From positions 1-35,700 of the IMG/VR virus record IMGVR_UViG_3300048034_000036: DNA of 35,700 bases; one strand, written 5' to 3'. Both the position numbers and the translations under genes were made by a program. This DNA is from a virus. Below the pieces are notes generated by a model. It made no database searches and was not told the origin of the DNA. It was given only the letters and a program-made list of their open reading frames with translations. This document shows positions 7,688-16,118 of this stretch, one piece after another (the stretch's first letter is position 1; the number at the start of each line of letters is the position of its first letter).

Positions 7688-9960
7688 TGGCTAAAAAACC
7701 TTACTTCATTCGTATGAAGGAAACCAACAGTTTAGTGCGAATTGTTGCTAACTCTCCAGAGCAAGCTTTGTCTATGTCTGATAGAATTGACATGAGGACA
7801 CAACCTATTGTTTCTGCTAGGAACAAAGATGGCAGTGCTATTTTGCAATATCCAAGTGGCAAAGAAGTTTTTGTTGGCTCTGGTTTTTCATCATCAGATC
7901 CAGATAAAATAGCTGAATTTAAAGCTAAAAATATGGGTGAAAAGGAAGCCACAACACAATTTGCAAACCAAATGGTTTTAAGTGCGGCTGAAGAACAATC
8001 GCCATTAGGCAGAATGACAGGGCCGGTAATGGCAGCAAGTCAGTCTATGGGATTTGGCGCGGGTTCTTATTTAGATGAAGTAGCGGGAAAATTTTTTGGC
8101 AATGACGCGCAAGCTGCTATGCGGGCAATATCTTCTGCACAACGTGCAGAGCGCCCAATAGAAACATTTGCAGCGCAAGCGGGAGTAGGTGTTGCTGAAG
8201 CTGCTGCCTTAGCTATGAGGTTTCCACAACTTGCTAAATTTTTAGCAGGAGATCCATCAAAGGGTATGCTTACAAATGTTGCGCGAGGTTCACTTGCTGC
8301 TGCTGGTTCTGGTGCGGTGACAGGAGCCATCCAAGCTTCTGGTGAAGCTCAACAGGGTCGAAGGCTTACAGAAGGCTTAAAGGGTGGAGCAATCGGTGGG
8401 GCAACTGGCGCTGCGGTAGGAGCAGGGTTGCCGGTTGTTGGTGCTGCTGGAAGAAATATTTTAGACGTCTTGCGTAAATCCGATGTGCCAATGATTGCAT
8501 CTGCTTTGGGGATTTCCCGTGGCGCTGCAATGGTTATAAAAAATGCTTTTAACCAAGGTGGCAATTTACAATCTGCTTCTGACGCCATTAAAAAAGCTGG
8601 TGAGCAAGGTATGCTTGTTGATGCGGGCGTTGCGGCTAGGGCGCTGGCTGATGCGGCTGGGCAATCTGGCCCACAACCATCACAGACGATTGGTGATGCC
8701 CTAGAGGCACGGGCTGGTGCAGTTAAGGGTGATCTTGAAAAAACTTTAACAGATACTTTAGGTGATGCACCCCTTGGGCCAAGAGAAGCGGTAAACAAAA
8801 TTTATGATGCGACAAGGGATCAAAGACAAACTGCGTATGATGCAGCTTATAAGTTTCCGATAAATTACGCAGACAGAACAGGTTTGGCAATTGAGGACGT
8901 TATATCAAGAATTGATAGTAAAACTTTAAAAGAAGCGTTTGAAGAAGCAAATGCTGATATGTTGTCTGCGGGCATAAAAAACCAACAGCTTAAAATAAAT
9001 GTTGACGCTGCTGGTAATATTAGAAGCATAACTGAACAGCCAAATGTGCAGCAATTGGATTATCTTAAAAGAGCATTGCAATCCTTAGCGGAACAAAACA
9101 GAGATCCTAGCACTTACAGATTAACAAGTAGAGGTGATCGGTATGCTAGACTTGCAAGGCAGCTTAGATCAGCATTAGGTGAAGCGGTTATTGATCCTCA
9201 AACAAATAGACGTTTGTATGATGAGGCAGTAAAATTAGGTGGCGATACAATTTCGGAACAAACTGCTTTTAAATTGGGCCGTGATGCATTGAAACCCCAA
9301 ACAGAAATTGAAGATGTTTTTGATGTTGTTGGTTCAAATCCTTCTGATGCTCAAACACAAGCTTTAAGAATGGGGTTAAGCCAGTACATCAAGAAAGTAT
9401 TGAAAGATGTTAAAAGCGTTCCTAGTGACCCAGATTTAGAGGCCAGACAGCTTGATGCATTTTACCGCTTAACATCTTCTGATGCAGCGCGTGAAAAAAT
9501 TACTATGATTTTAGGCAACCAAGCACCCGATATGCTTAAACAAATTGATGAGGTGGCGCAGTCTGCTTTAGTGAGAAGTCAGTTTAGACAGGGATCTCAA
9601 ACAGCTATTCGGCAATCAACACAAAAAAGCATTGAAGATCAAACACAATTTGGGCCAGCAAGTTCTTTGCTGCAAGGCAAACCCTTTGAGGCAGCGCAAA
9701 AGATTGTTTCTGATTTGACGGGCTTCACTGATGAGATGGTGGATAGCAGACGAACAGCTATTTACAACGACATTGCTAGAGCCTTAACTGATCGGGGAAC
9801 AGATAAAGCTCTAAAGGCTGTTGAAATTATGCAAGATGCACTGCGAGGAAAAGTTAGAACGCAAGAAGAAAATCAAATGCTTGCTAATGAAATTGCTGTA
9901 ATCTTAGGCAGTGCCGGTCAAAAAGAAACAGAACGCCGTGCTGGTGGATTGTTAGATTAA
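7687..9960 (+). CDS. Large internal virion / ejection protein
   Basis: This 757-residue protein is the largest here. The N-terminal part (KKPYFIRMKETNSLVRIVA) is followed by helical regions and Gly/Ala-rich hydrophobic stretches around residues 110-260 (for example GGAIGGATGAAVGAGLP). Such stretches are able to insert into membranes, as expected of ejection proteins that help form a channel. The rest is helical and rich in Gln, Asp and Arg. No lytic transglycosylase motif is evident, unlike T7 gp16. Reading it as the P22 gp16/gp20-type ejection protein is inference from size, composition and position before the portal. Confidence 0.6.
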   Translation: MAKKPYFIRMKETNSLVRIVANSPEQALSMSDRIDMRTQPIVSARNKDGSAILQYPSGKEVFVGSGFSSSDPDKIAEFKAKNMGEKEATTQFANQMVLSAAEEQSPLGRMTGPVMAASQSMGFGAGSYLDEVAGKFFGNDAQAAMRAISSAQRAERPIETFAAQAGVGVAEAAALAMRFPQLAKFLAGDPSKGMLTNVARGSLAAAGSGAVTGAIQASGEAQQGRRLTEGLKGGAIGGATGAAVGAGLPVVGAAGRNILDVLRKSDVPMIASALGISRGAAMVIKNAFNQGGNLQSASDAIKKAGEQGMLVDAGVAARALADAAGQSGPQPSQTIGDALEARAGAVKGDLEKTLTDTLGDAPLGPREAVNKIYDATRDQRQTAYDAAYKFPINYADRTGLAIEDVISRIDSKTLKEAFEEANADMLSAGIKNQQLKINVDAAGNIRSITEQPNVQQLDYLKRALQSLAEQNRDPSTYRLTSRGDRYARLARQLRSALGEAVIDPQTNRRLYDEAVKLGGDTISEQTAFKLGRDALKPQTEIEDVFDVVGSNPSDAQTQALRMGLSQYIKKVLKDVKSVPSDPDLEARQLDAFYRLTSSDAAREKITMILGNQAPDMLKQIDEVAQSALVRSQFRQGSQTAIRQSTQKSIEDQTQFGPASSLLQGKPFEAAQKIVSDLTGFTDEMVDSRRTAIYNDIARALTDRGTDKALKAVEIMQDALRGKVRTQEENQMLANEIAVILGSAGQKETERRAGGLLD

Positions 9961-9970
9961 AGGAAGCAAC

Positions 9971-12070
9971 ATGCGTTTAGAACCATTAGACGAAGTACAG
10001 ATTGAAAGCATTGTTTCCAAAGCAATTCAAGATGCGGTGGATTTCATAGACGGTGAAATAGCGCCTCAAAGAATTAAAGCTCAACGGTACTTTGATGGGG
10101 AAGTTGATATTGGCTATGAAGAAGGTCGGTCAAGGGTTGTAGCAACTAAGTGCCGTGAAGTCGTGCGTGGCATGAAGCCATCTATTCAACGCATTTTTTT
10201 GACAAGCGAAAAGCCTGTTGAGTTTGTGCCGCGTGGGCCAGAAGATGTGCAATCAGCAGAACAGGCTACGCAATATATAAGTTACAAGTTTCAGCAGCAT
10301 GATGGGTATCGTGTGCTGAACGATGTTTTTCAAGATGCTATGGTGAAGAAGGCGGGGATTGCTTACGTTTACCACAAAGACAACATGGAAACAGAGATCC
10401 ACACGTTCACCAATCTTACTGATGAGGCATTTACTGTTATTGTCAAAGAAGATGATGTAGAGGTTTTAGAGCATGAAGCCCGCATGACCATCACCGTAGA
10501 TGAGATGGGAATGGAAATAGAAACCCCAGAGCATGACGTTAAAATTGCACGGTCAATGCCTCATGGTGATCTATGCATAGAAAGTGTACCGCCAGAAGAT
10601 TTCTTTGTAGATAGAAATGCCCGCTCTGTTGATAATTGTTACTGTATTGGACACAGCACAGAAATGCGGGTTTCTGATCTTTTGGCTATGGGTTTTAGCT
10701 TAGATGACTTGGCTGGTCTTGATGGATCTGACTACAGTACAATGGATGATGAGGCCGAATTTGAGCGCCGTGGGTATGCCACAGATGACGATGATGAGAA
10801 CACCTCTACAGCGTCTAAAAAAATAACTGTAACAACAGCATATATGGAGCTCGATATAGAAGGATCGGGTGTGCCGGTCTTGTATCAATTTCTGTGCGCT
10901 GGATCTTCCTACAAGCTGCTAAATTTTTATGAAGCAGATCACATTCCATACGCTATTTTTGAGTGCGATCCAGAGCCACATGCTTTCTTTGGCACTTCTC
11001 TTGTAGATCTGGTCATGGACGATCAGGACGCTGCTACAGCGATGCTGCGAGGTGTTTTGGACAACGTGGCGCTGACTAACAATCCAGCATTGCAAATTGT
11101 AGACGGGCAAGTTGCAGTCGAAGACCTTTTAAACAATGAAATAGGCAGGATTGTAAGGGTTAAATCACCGGCAGCGGTGACAGAAATGACTGTTCCTTTC
11201 ACGGCTGGTCAAACTTTACCGGCCATGCAGTATTTTGACCAATTGGTAGATAACAAAACCGGCGTTAGCAAAATGGCGCAAGGTCTTGATCCAGACGTTT
11301 TGAAATCTTCGACAGCGACAGCGATTGCTGCATCTCAAGAGGGCCAAACAGGTCAAGCTGAAGTTATAGCCCGCAACTTCGCTGAAGGTGGTATGCGTCA
11401 ATTGTTTCGGCGCATGTTGGAGTTGATGGTCAAACACACTGATGATGAGCAGTTGATGCGCCTTAATGGTTCTTTTGTTCCCGTAGACCCTAGAGCATGG
11501 GATGCGGAAATGGATTTGATTGTTAATGTCGGAATAGGGACAGGGCGCGAGAATGAGCGGGCAGCAGCGCTGCAACAAGCATTTGCTATACAGCAGCAAG
11601 TATATCAGACTTACGGCCCGCAGAACGGCATTGTGACGCTCACACAGCTACGCAACACAATGGCTGACATGTTGGCTTTGGGTGGCATTAGAAACGCTGA
11701 CAGATATTTTATGCCGATGACGATGGAAATTGAGCAGCAAATGATGGCAATGGCGCAGCAGCAGCAAGCTATGATGGCGCAGCAGCAACAAGATCCAAAT
11801 GCTGCATTCTTGCAAACGGAGCAAATGAAAGCTCAGACAAAAGCGCAAGTTGACATGGCAAAAGCGCAGATGGATCAGCAGTATAAAATGCACAAGCTTG
11901 GCATGGATGACGATCTTCAGCGTGATGAGATGGTGCAAGATCTTGCAATTAAGGTTGCTGAGATCCTTGGCAAGTACGGCGCAGCAGTTGACGTAGAGGG
12001 CGTAAAGCAAGAGCAAAACGCTATTCGTGAGCATAATGCGCAAATGATGGGAATGGCCGGTGGATATTGA
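9971..12070 (+). CDS. Portal protein (P22-like)
   Basis: This 699-residue protein is close in length to P22 portal (725). It forms the dodecameric DNA channel at the capsid vertex. Recognisable parts are the N-terminal IAPQRIKAQRYFDGEVD, the central HAFFGTSLVDLVMDDQ followed by LRGVLDNVALTNNPALQI (wing/stem region), and STATAIAASQEGQTGQAEVIARNFAE (crown side). The C-terminus is very Gln/Met-rich (MMAMAQQQQAMMAQQQQ) and helical, as in portals with a barrel. RBS AAGGA lies before the ATG. The scaffold follows after one small gene. Confidence 0.88.
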   Translation: MRLEPLDEVQIESIVSKAIQDAVDFIDGEIAPQRIKAQRYFDGEVDIGYEEGRSRVVATKCREVVRGMKPSIQRIFLTSEKPVEFVPRGPEDVQSAEQATQYISYKFQQHDGYRVLNDVFQDAMVKKAGIAYVYHKDNMETEIHTFTNLTDEAFTVIVKEDDVEVLEHEARMTITVDEMGMEIETPEHDVKIARSMPHGDLCIESVPPEDFFVDRNARSVDNCYCIGHSTEMRVSDLLAMGFSLDDLAGLDGSDYSTMDDEAEFERRGYATDDDDENTSTASKKITVTTAYMELDIEGSGVPVLYQFLCAGSSYKLLNFYEADHIPYAIFECDPEPHAFFGTSLVDLVMDDQDAATAMLRGVLDNVALTNNPALQIVDGQVAVEDLLNNEIGRIVRVKSPAAVTEMTVPFTAGQTLPAMQYFDQLVDNKTGVSKMAQGLDPDVLKSSTATAIAASQEGQTGQAEVIARNFAEGGMRQLFRRMLELMVKHTDDEQLMRLNGSFVPVDPRAWDAEMDLIVNVGIGTGRENERAAALQQAFAIQQQVYQTYGPQNGIVTLTQLRNTMADMLALGGIRNADRYFMPMTMEIEQQMMAMAQQQQAMMAQQQQDPNAAFLQTEQMKAQTKAQVDMAKAQMDQQYKMHKLGMDDDLQRDEMVQDLAIKVAEILGKYGAAVDVEGVKQEQNAIREHNAQMMGMAGGY

Positions 12071-12308
12071 AACAAGGGGCAAGCGCTCACAATCTCTGCT
12101 GCAAAATGATTGGTTTAGAGAAACCATAGAGGATTTGCGAGAACATCAAAAAAGTGTTTTCGCAAGTAGCGGTAAGGATGACGTATCCAACCGCGAGGAG
12201 GCACACGCAATTCTGCGGGCCTTAAATGCAATTGAGAGCTTACTGCAAGCCGATGTGGATGCAGTTAAGCTCCTTCAAAAGAAGGGAAAGCACCGTGGAC
12301 ACGACTAA
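12060..12308 (+). CDS. Small protein between portal and scaffold (GTG start)
   Basis: This is an 82-residue helical protein. It starts at GTG 12060, overlapping the portal stop by 11 bases. The pattern TRGKRSQSLLQNDWFRETIEDL, then EAHAILRALNAIESLLQ, then LLQKKGK is that of short proteins following portal genes in many podoviruses of proteobacteria (Bbp19-like). They are presumed to be head-assembly factors. No catalytic motif is visible. Its end overlaps the scaffold start by 14 bases. Confidence 0.7.
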   Translation: MDIETRGKRSQSLLQNDWFRETIEDLREHQKSVFASSGKDDVSNREEAHAILRALNAIESLLQADVDAVKLLQKKGKHRGHD

Positions 12309-13275
12309 CCCAATCAACGGCAATGACTTAGGGGCTATTGCCGAAAATTTGATTATAGAAGCCCCAAATCCGCAAGAAGCTATAGAAGATGCTGTAGAGG
12401 TAACTGATGACGATCAGCCCGAAGCGGTGGAAGCTCAAGCTGAAGTTGTGGATGACACTGAGATCCAAGCCAGTGAAGAAAGCGTGGATGAGGAATACGA
12501 AGAAGCTGAAGAAAGCGAAGTTCAAGAGGAACCTATTTATCGCGTCAGAGTAGATGGCGAAGAAAAAGAGGTAAGCCTAGATGAACTCAAACGCGGGTAC
12601 TCAGGGCAAAAGTATATCCAAAAGGGCATGGCTGAAGCTGCTGAAGCTAAAAAGCAAGTTGAGGAAGTAACTCAGAAAGTGACCCAAGAGCGTCAAATGC
12701 TTGCACAGATGATGCAGCAAATCCAAAGCGGTGAAATACCGCCTGTGCCACAATATCCATCAGAGGAACTACGCGCTAGTGACCCTCTAGGTTATTTAGA
12801 AGCAGAGGCAGAATATCGCCGTGCCGTTGATAAGCGTAATGATTTTGACCGAAAGGCTCAATATGTTGCGCAACAGCAGCGCGCCCAAGAAGAACAGCAA
12901 CACAATCAGTTTCTTGAACAGCAAGCCATGCGTTTGCAGGAATGGATGCCTGATTTTGCTGATCCCGAAAAGCGCACTGTATTTATCAAGGAAATGACTA
13001 CTAAAGCAAAGAAGCACTATGATCTGACAAATGAGCAGATTTCTACTGTGAAAACGGCTGAAGAAGTTATGATCTTGAGCGATGCTTTGAAATGGCGTGA
13101 GCTACAGCAAACCAAAACCGCTGCTACTAAAAAAGCAGAAGGTGCGCGGCCTGTGGTAAAACCGGCAGCAAAGCGGGCAGCAACGGCAGGAAAAGTTACA
13201 AAATCTAAACAAGCTAGAGCGCAGATGCAGAAAAGAGGCGGCATTGATGATGTTGCTAATTTTCTACTCTCTTAA
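12295..13275 (+). CDS. Capsid scaffolding protein (GTG start)
   Basis: The best start is GTG at 12295, preceded by GAAGGG at proper distance. It gives 326 residues (MDTTNPINGNDLGAI...). An upstream in-frame ATG at 12226 would lie far inside the previous gene. The N-terminal ~90 residues are strongly acidic, followed by YRVRVDGEEKEVSLDELKRG, a domain typical of podovirus scaffolds. A long charged coiled-coil comes next, and a basic C-terminus (KKAEGARPVVKPAAKRAAT) suited to bind the coat protein. It directs procapsid assembly and leaves before or during packaging. Lies directly before the coat gene, as is usual. Confidence 0.85.
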   Translation: MDTTNPINGNDLGAIAENLIIEAPNPQEAIEDAVEVTDDDQPEAVEAQAEVVDDTEIQASEESVDEEYEEAEESEVQEEPIYRVRVDGEEKEVSLDELKRGYSGQKYIQKGMAEAAEAKKQVEEVTQKVTQERQMLAQMMQQIQSGEIPPVPQYPSEELRASDPLGYLEAEAEYRRAVDKRNDFDRKAQYVAQQQRAQEEQQHNQFLEQQAMRLQEWMPDFADPEKRTVFIKEMTTKAKKHYDLTNEQISTVKTAEEVMILSDALKWRELQQTKTAATKKAEGARPVVKPAAKRAATAGKVTKSKQARAQMQKRGGIDDVANFLLS

Positions 13276-13299
13276 CTTTTGCAATGAAAGGATACGGCA

Positions 13300-14259
13300 A
13301 TGGCTGTTACTGCAAATACAAATGAAACATATGATGTTTCAACAATCCGCGAGGATTTATCTGAAGCCTTAGCATCAGTGTCACCTCTTGAAACTGTTTT
13401 TATGTCTGCTATTGGAACGCGCAGCGTTGATAATACTTACTTCGAATGGTCTGAAGTAGATTTGGCCGCAGCAGCGACAAACACTCAAATAGAGGGTGAT
13501 GTTGGGCTGTCTAATTCTGCGCCGACAAACGCAGTGCGAAAAGGCAACTACACAAACATTAGCGCTAAGGTTGTAGAGGTTTCCGATACAAACCAAGCGG
13601 TTAATGGTGTTGCCAATGCTCAGACAGTAGCTAAGCAAGTCGCCTATAAGTTGTCTGAAATGAAGCGAGACATGGAAAAGATGTGTCTGTCAAATGTGGC
13701 GGGAAATGCTGGGGCGTCTGGTACGGCTCGCGTTACTGCTGGTTTGCCAGCATTCTTGACCACTAACGCTGCACGGGGCACAGGCGGTGCAGACGGTACT
13801 ACATCAGGATCAGGAACATCTGGTTATCCAAATGCTGCTGCTACTGATGGCACTCAAAGAGCAATCACAGAAGCGCTCCTTAAAGGGGTTATCGCTGATT
13901 GTTGGGATGAGGGTGCAACGCCTTCAATCGTCCTTTGCGGATCTTCTCAGAAGCAAACTATCTCTACATTCACAGGTAACGCTACGCGCTACAAAGAAGC
14001 AGAAGATAGCAAGCTGAACGCTGCAATTGATGTTTACATCTCAGATTTTGGTGAGTTGCAAATTGTTCCAGCCCGTCACATTCGCTCGCGTGATGTGTTC
14101 GTGCTTGATCCAAGCTACGCTGAGATTGCGTATCTGCAAACTGCTAACCAGAAGCCATTGGCCCGCACTGGTTTGTCAGAGCGCCGCTTGATTTCTGCTG
14201 AGTGGGGTTTGCAGGTTACTTCAGAGAAAGCGCACGGCGTCATTGCTGATGTAAGCTAA
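13300..14259 (+). CDS. Major capsid protein (SU10/DUF5309 family)
   Basis: This 319-residue protein has the landmarks of the SU10-type coat family (DUF5309): an early LSEALASVSPLETVFMSAIG, a middle TQIEGDVG, and a C-terminal part IVPARHIRSRDVFVLDPSY leading into LARTGLSERRLISAEWGLQV. It is expected to adopt the HK97 fold and build the icosahedral head. AAAGGA precedes the ATG. A Gly/Ser-rich insertion (about residues 158-185) may be a surface loop. A terminator hairpin follows 12 bases after the stop, separating coat expression from the lysis-side genes. Confidence 0.92.
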   Translation: MAVTANTNETYDVSTIREDLSEALASVSPLETVFMSAIGTRSVDNTYFEWSEVDLAAAATNTQIEGDVGLSNSAPTNAVRKGNYTNISAKVVEVSDTNQAVNGVANAQTVAKQVAYKLSEMKRDMEKMCLSNVAGNAGASGTARVTAGLPAFLTTNAARGTGGADGTTSGSGTSGYPNAAATDGTQRAITEALLKGVIADCWDEGATPSIVLCGSSQKQTISTFTGNATRYKEAEDSKLNAAIDVYISDFGELQIVPARHIRSRDVFVLDPSYAEIAYLQTANQKPLARTGLSERRLISAEWGLQVTSEKAHGVIADVS

Positions 14260-14271
14260 ATAAGGCATAGT

Positions 14272-14293
14272 AGGGGGGCAGAGATGCCCCTCT
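14272..14293 (+). terminator. Hairpin terminator behind the capsid gene
   Basis: Bases 14272-14280 (AGGGGGGCA) pair with 14285-14293 (TGCCCCTCT) around a GAGA tetraloop: nine pairs, one of them G-U. A weak T-rich stretch (ATTCTTAT) follows. It probably reduces read-through from the strongly expressed coat gene into the small genes behind it. Confidence 0.75.
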
Positions 14294-14312
14294 ATTCTTA
14301 TGGAAGGTTGAT

Positions 14313-14483
14313 ATGAAAATTAAAATTATCACTGATAGAGGCCCGTTTGTTGATGGTGTACGCGCAAAAATGGGCGACATTGTTGACGTTTCAGCAGAAG
14401 AAGCAAAGTTAATGATGTCATTAGAGTTTGCTATGCGGGCAGAAGAAAAGCCTAAAAAGCCAAAGAAGAAAAAAGATGACTGA
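14313..14483 (+). CDS. Small lysine-tailed protein
   Basis: This 56-residue protein starts at ATG 14313 after GGAAGG. The body (MKIKIITDRGPFVDG, then GDIVDVSAEEAKLMMSLEFA) is a short beta-hairpin-helix module resembling small phage head-completion-region proteins. The end is very basic (KPKKPKKKKDD). Its last codons overlap the next ATG (14476), so translation is coupled. Function unknown. The position after the coat protein suggests a head-associated role. Confidence 0.65.
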   Translation: MKIKIITDRGPFVDGVRAKMGDIVDVSAEEAKLMMSLEFAMRAEEKPKKPKKKKDD

Positions 14484-14763
14484 TAGTCTAAGCCTAAATA
14501 CTTCCTATAAAACAGAAGATGACAAGCTGATTATAAACCGCTCTCAGGATGTCAGCGCCATTTTGGATTTTAACAAGGAAAAGCAAATAGACGGTCATAA
14601 CCGTAAATCAGATATGCGCCACGTTACTTCAATTCCTTTTGTCGTTGCGGAGATGTGGCTTAAAGAAAGCGGATTAAAATTAGGTTCTCCAGAGTTTTCT
14701 GAATATGTCAAAGGAAAATTACTCTCTGGTGATTACAGCAAGCTGATGGTTCATGGTTATTAG
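14476..14763 (+). CDS. Hypothetical protein, 95 residues
   Basis: Starting at ATG 14476, which overlaps the upstream stop, it encodes MTDSLSLNTSYKTEDDKLI and onward for 95 residues. A longer version from 14428 would run inside the previous gene and is rejected. The middle (SDMRHVTSIPFVVAEMWLKE) followed by GSPEFSEYVKGKLLSGDYSKLMV is predicted helical and soluble. Similar proteins occur after capsid genes in marine phages, but I know of no function. Confidence 0.65.
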   Translation: MTDSLSLNTSYKTEDDKLIINRSQDVSAILDFNKEKQIDGHNRKSDMRHVTSIPFVVAEMWLKESGLKLGSPEFSEYVKGKLLSGDYSKLMVHGY

Positions 14764-14773
14764 GGCGCGAATA

Positions 14774-14986
14774 ATGAAGTTTATTGAAGATTATATGGGC
14801 TTTCTAATAGCCATAGCGGGCGCTGTCGGTGCATCAGCATGGTGGATAATTAACAATCTTCTAACCAGTAAATCTCAGATCAAGCTTCTTGAGCAAAAAA
14901 CAGACATGATGCATGAACTGTTAAAAGAAATGCGTGACGATCAAAAAGAGATGCGGCGCGATATTCAGAATTTAGCTGTCAAGTAA
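14774..14986 (+). CDS. Single-pass membrane protein with coiled coil
   Basis: The ATG at 14774, behind AGGG, is preferred over ATG 14753, which lies inside the previous gene without a binding site. The 70-residue product has one membrane segment (about residues 8-29, FLIAIAGAVGASAWWIINNL) and then a charged helical tail of coiled-coil type (residues 35-65, KEMRDDQKEMRRDIQNL). The topology is like i-spanins or small holin-associated proteins. Lies at the border of the head genes and the lysis cassette, so a lysis role is plausible but unproven. Confidence 0.6.
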   Translation: MKFIEDYMGFLIAIAGAVGASAWWIINNLLTSKSQIKLLEQKTDMMHELLKEMRDDQKEMRRDIQNLAVK

Positions 14987-14990
14987 AATG

Positions 14991-14999
14991 TGATATAAT
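14991..14999 (+). promoter_or_regulatory. Extended -10 promoter, likely leaderless start
   Basis: TGATATAAT fits the extended -10 consensus TGnTATAAT exactly. No good -35 box is seen 17 bases upstream. Transcription would begin about seven bases downstream, at or next to the ATG at 15006, and no ribosome binding site is visible before that ATG. Confidence 0.5.
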
Positions 15000-15005
15000 T
15001 GGGCC

Positions 15006-15179
15006 ATGATTTGCGCCCTCACATACATCGCCTTTGGAATGCTTCCACACGGGATCATGTATAAGGCTTGCCGGTATCGCTGCCCGCGCCCGTCATTTTA
15101 TTACCATTACCCGAAAACATATCGCATCCATCCTGATGCTAAGTGCTTGGGATATATCATTGTGGGGCGAGATACATGA
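15006..15179 (+). CDS. Small Cys/His/Tyr-rich protein
   Basis: This 57-residue frame begins at ATG 15006. Its stop TGA (15177-15179) overlaps the next gene's ATG (15176) in an ATGA junction. The N-terminus (ICALTYIAFGMLPHGIMY) is hydrophobic and could span or touch the membrane. The rest is rich in Cys, Tyr, His and Arg (KACRYRCPRPSFYYHYPKTY). No Shine-Dalgarno is present, but a perfect extended -10 lies just upstream, so it may be read from a leaderless transcript. Not recognised as a family. Confidence 0.5.
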   Translation: MICALTYIAFGMLPHGIMYKACRYRCPRPSFYYHYPKTYRIHPDAKCLGYIIVGRDT

Positions 15180-15658
15180 TTGATCCGATCACTGCTATTG
15201 CGGGGGCTACGCAAGCGTACAATCTTGTTAAGAAAATGGTTTATGCGGGCCGTGAGCTAGAAGATGTAGCGGGCCAGCTTGGCAAGTGGTATGGCGCAGC
15301 AGCGGATCTTGGCCGCGCAGAGCAACAGCGTAAGAACCCGCCTATTTTCACTAAGCTGTTTTCGTCTGGATCTGTAGAGCAAGAAGCCTTGCAGATAATC
15401 ATTCATCAAAAGAAGCTGGCAGAGCAAGAGAAAGACTTACAGCAAATGCTGAACAATCGCTTTGGCTATGGCACATGGCGCGAGATGGTAGAGCTACGCC
15501 GCAAGATAAAAGCAGAGCGGGAAGCTACGCTTTACAAGCAGCAAGAGCGCAAAGCCGCATTCTTTGAAACCTTATTGGTTATTTTATTGCTGGTCATGCT
15601 AGCGGCAATCATTGGACTTGGCACATGGTTGACAGGCTTGGGCGCTGGGTGGTGGTAA
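15176..15658 (+). CDS. Phage protein with C-terminal membrane anchor
   Basis: Start at ATG 15176 (MIDPITAIAGATQAYNLVKK), coupled to the previous stop; the alternative ATG 15143 lies inside that gene. The 160-residue product has an Ala-rich start, a conserved-looking core (LGKWYGAAADLGRAEQQRKN, then SGSVEQEALQI), a charged helical region, and one strong membrane segment at about residues 121-145 (LLVILLLVMLAAIIGLG). Proteins of this pattern are frequent beside lysis or structural genes of marine phages. Their function is unknown. Confidence 0.7.
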   Translation: MIDPITAIAGATQAYNLVKKMVYAGRELEDVAGQLGKWYGAAADLGRAEQQRKNPPIFTKLFSSGSVEQEALQIIIHQKKLAEQEKDLQQMLNNRFGYGTWREMVELRRKIKAEREATLYKQQERKAAFFETLLVILLLVMLAAIIGLGTWLTGLGAGWW

Positions 15659-15913
15659 ATGGCTGACGGTGTAAGCGGCGTAGGAACTGCGCCATTTAAC
15701 GTAGGATCTGACATACACCAGCAAACGCAGACGCGTGAGCGCATAGAAACGCATCTGGTAGAGCAACGGGTGGCAAAGGAGCATAGGGCTAACCACACGC
15801 ACCTAGAAGCGCTCAGAGAACAAAAGTTGGACTTAGGCAAAGCTTATGATAGGTTTGGGGCCAAGACTACAGCGGATAGACCGCAAGGAACTAAGATAAA
15901 CATAGAGGTGTAA
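15659..15913 (+). CDS. Hypothetical charged protein, 84 residues
   Basis: The ATG begins right after the previous stop (TAAATG). The product is hydrophilic. It has a flexible N-terminus (MADGVSGVGTAPFNVGSD), then an Arg/Glu/His-rich helix (RERIETHLVEQRVAKEHRAN) likely to form a coiled coil, and a basic tail. It lies between a membrane-anchored protein and two holin-like genes. No family recognised; a partner role for one of the membrane proteins is only a guess. Confidence 0.6.
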   Translation: MADGVSGVGTAPFNVGSDIHQQTQTRERIETHLVEQRVAKEHRANHTHLEALREQKLDLGKAYDRFGAKTTADRPQGTKINIEV

Positions 15914-15914
15914 T

Positions 15915-16118
15915 ATGGCGAATACCTTTGAAAAGATTTTGCAATACAAGCTCATGCCACGTTTCATGATGGTTGTTATGACCATTATGTATATCCGCGT
16001 GATTGAGTGGGGAATGAGCTTGGATGACTTGTCAACGCAGCAATCTGCAATGATTTCAGTGGTCAGCGGAGCGATGACAGGAACGATAGCCGTGTGGCTT
16101 GGGAGTGAGAAGAAATGA
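15915..16118 (+). CDS. Small two-helix membrane protein, holin-like
   Basis: This 67-residue protein begins with an amphipathic start (ANTFEKILQYKLMP), then has two membrane segments: residues about 15-33 (RFMMVVMTIMYIRVIEW) and 45-62 (MISVVSGAMTGTIAVWLG), followed by a charged end (SEKK). This is the topology of class II holins, and near-identical patterns precede the GTA-type holin in other alphaproteobacterial phages. It overlaps the next gene through ATGA. Probably a holin, antiholin or pinholin partner. Confidence 0.65.
   Translation: MANTFEKILQYKLMPRFMMVVMTIMYIRVIEWGMSLDDLSTQQSAMISVVSGAMTGTIAVWLGSEKK

Noticed and set aside
8349-8798. 149-residue minus-strand frame opposite the large internal protein
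   Set aside because: Ala/Pro/Ser-rich complement of a Gly/Ala-rich region, without a start signal.
11648-12127. 159-residue minus-strand frame opposite the portal gene
   Set aside because: It is the complement of the Gln/Met-rich portal end, giving Leu/His runs; no binding site and no plausible domain.
13787-14017. Frame within the capsid gene
   Set aside because: Out-of-frame shadow of a clearly coding gene.
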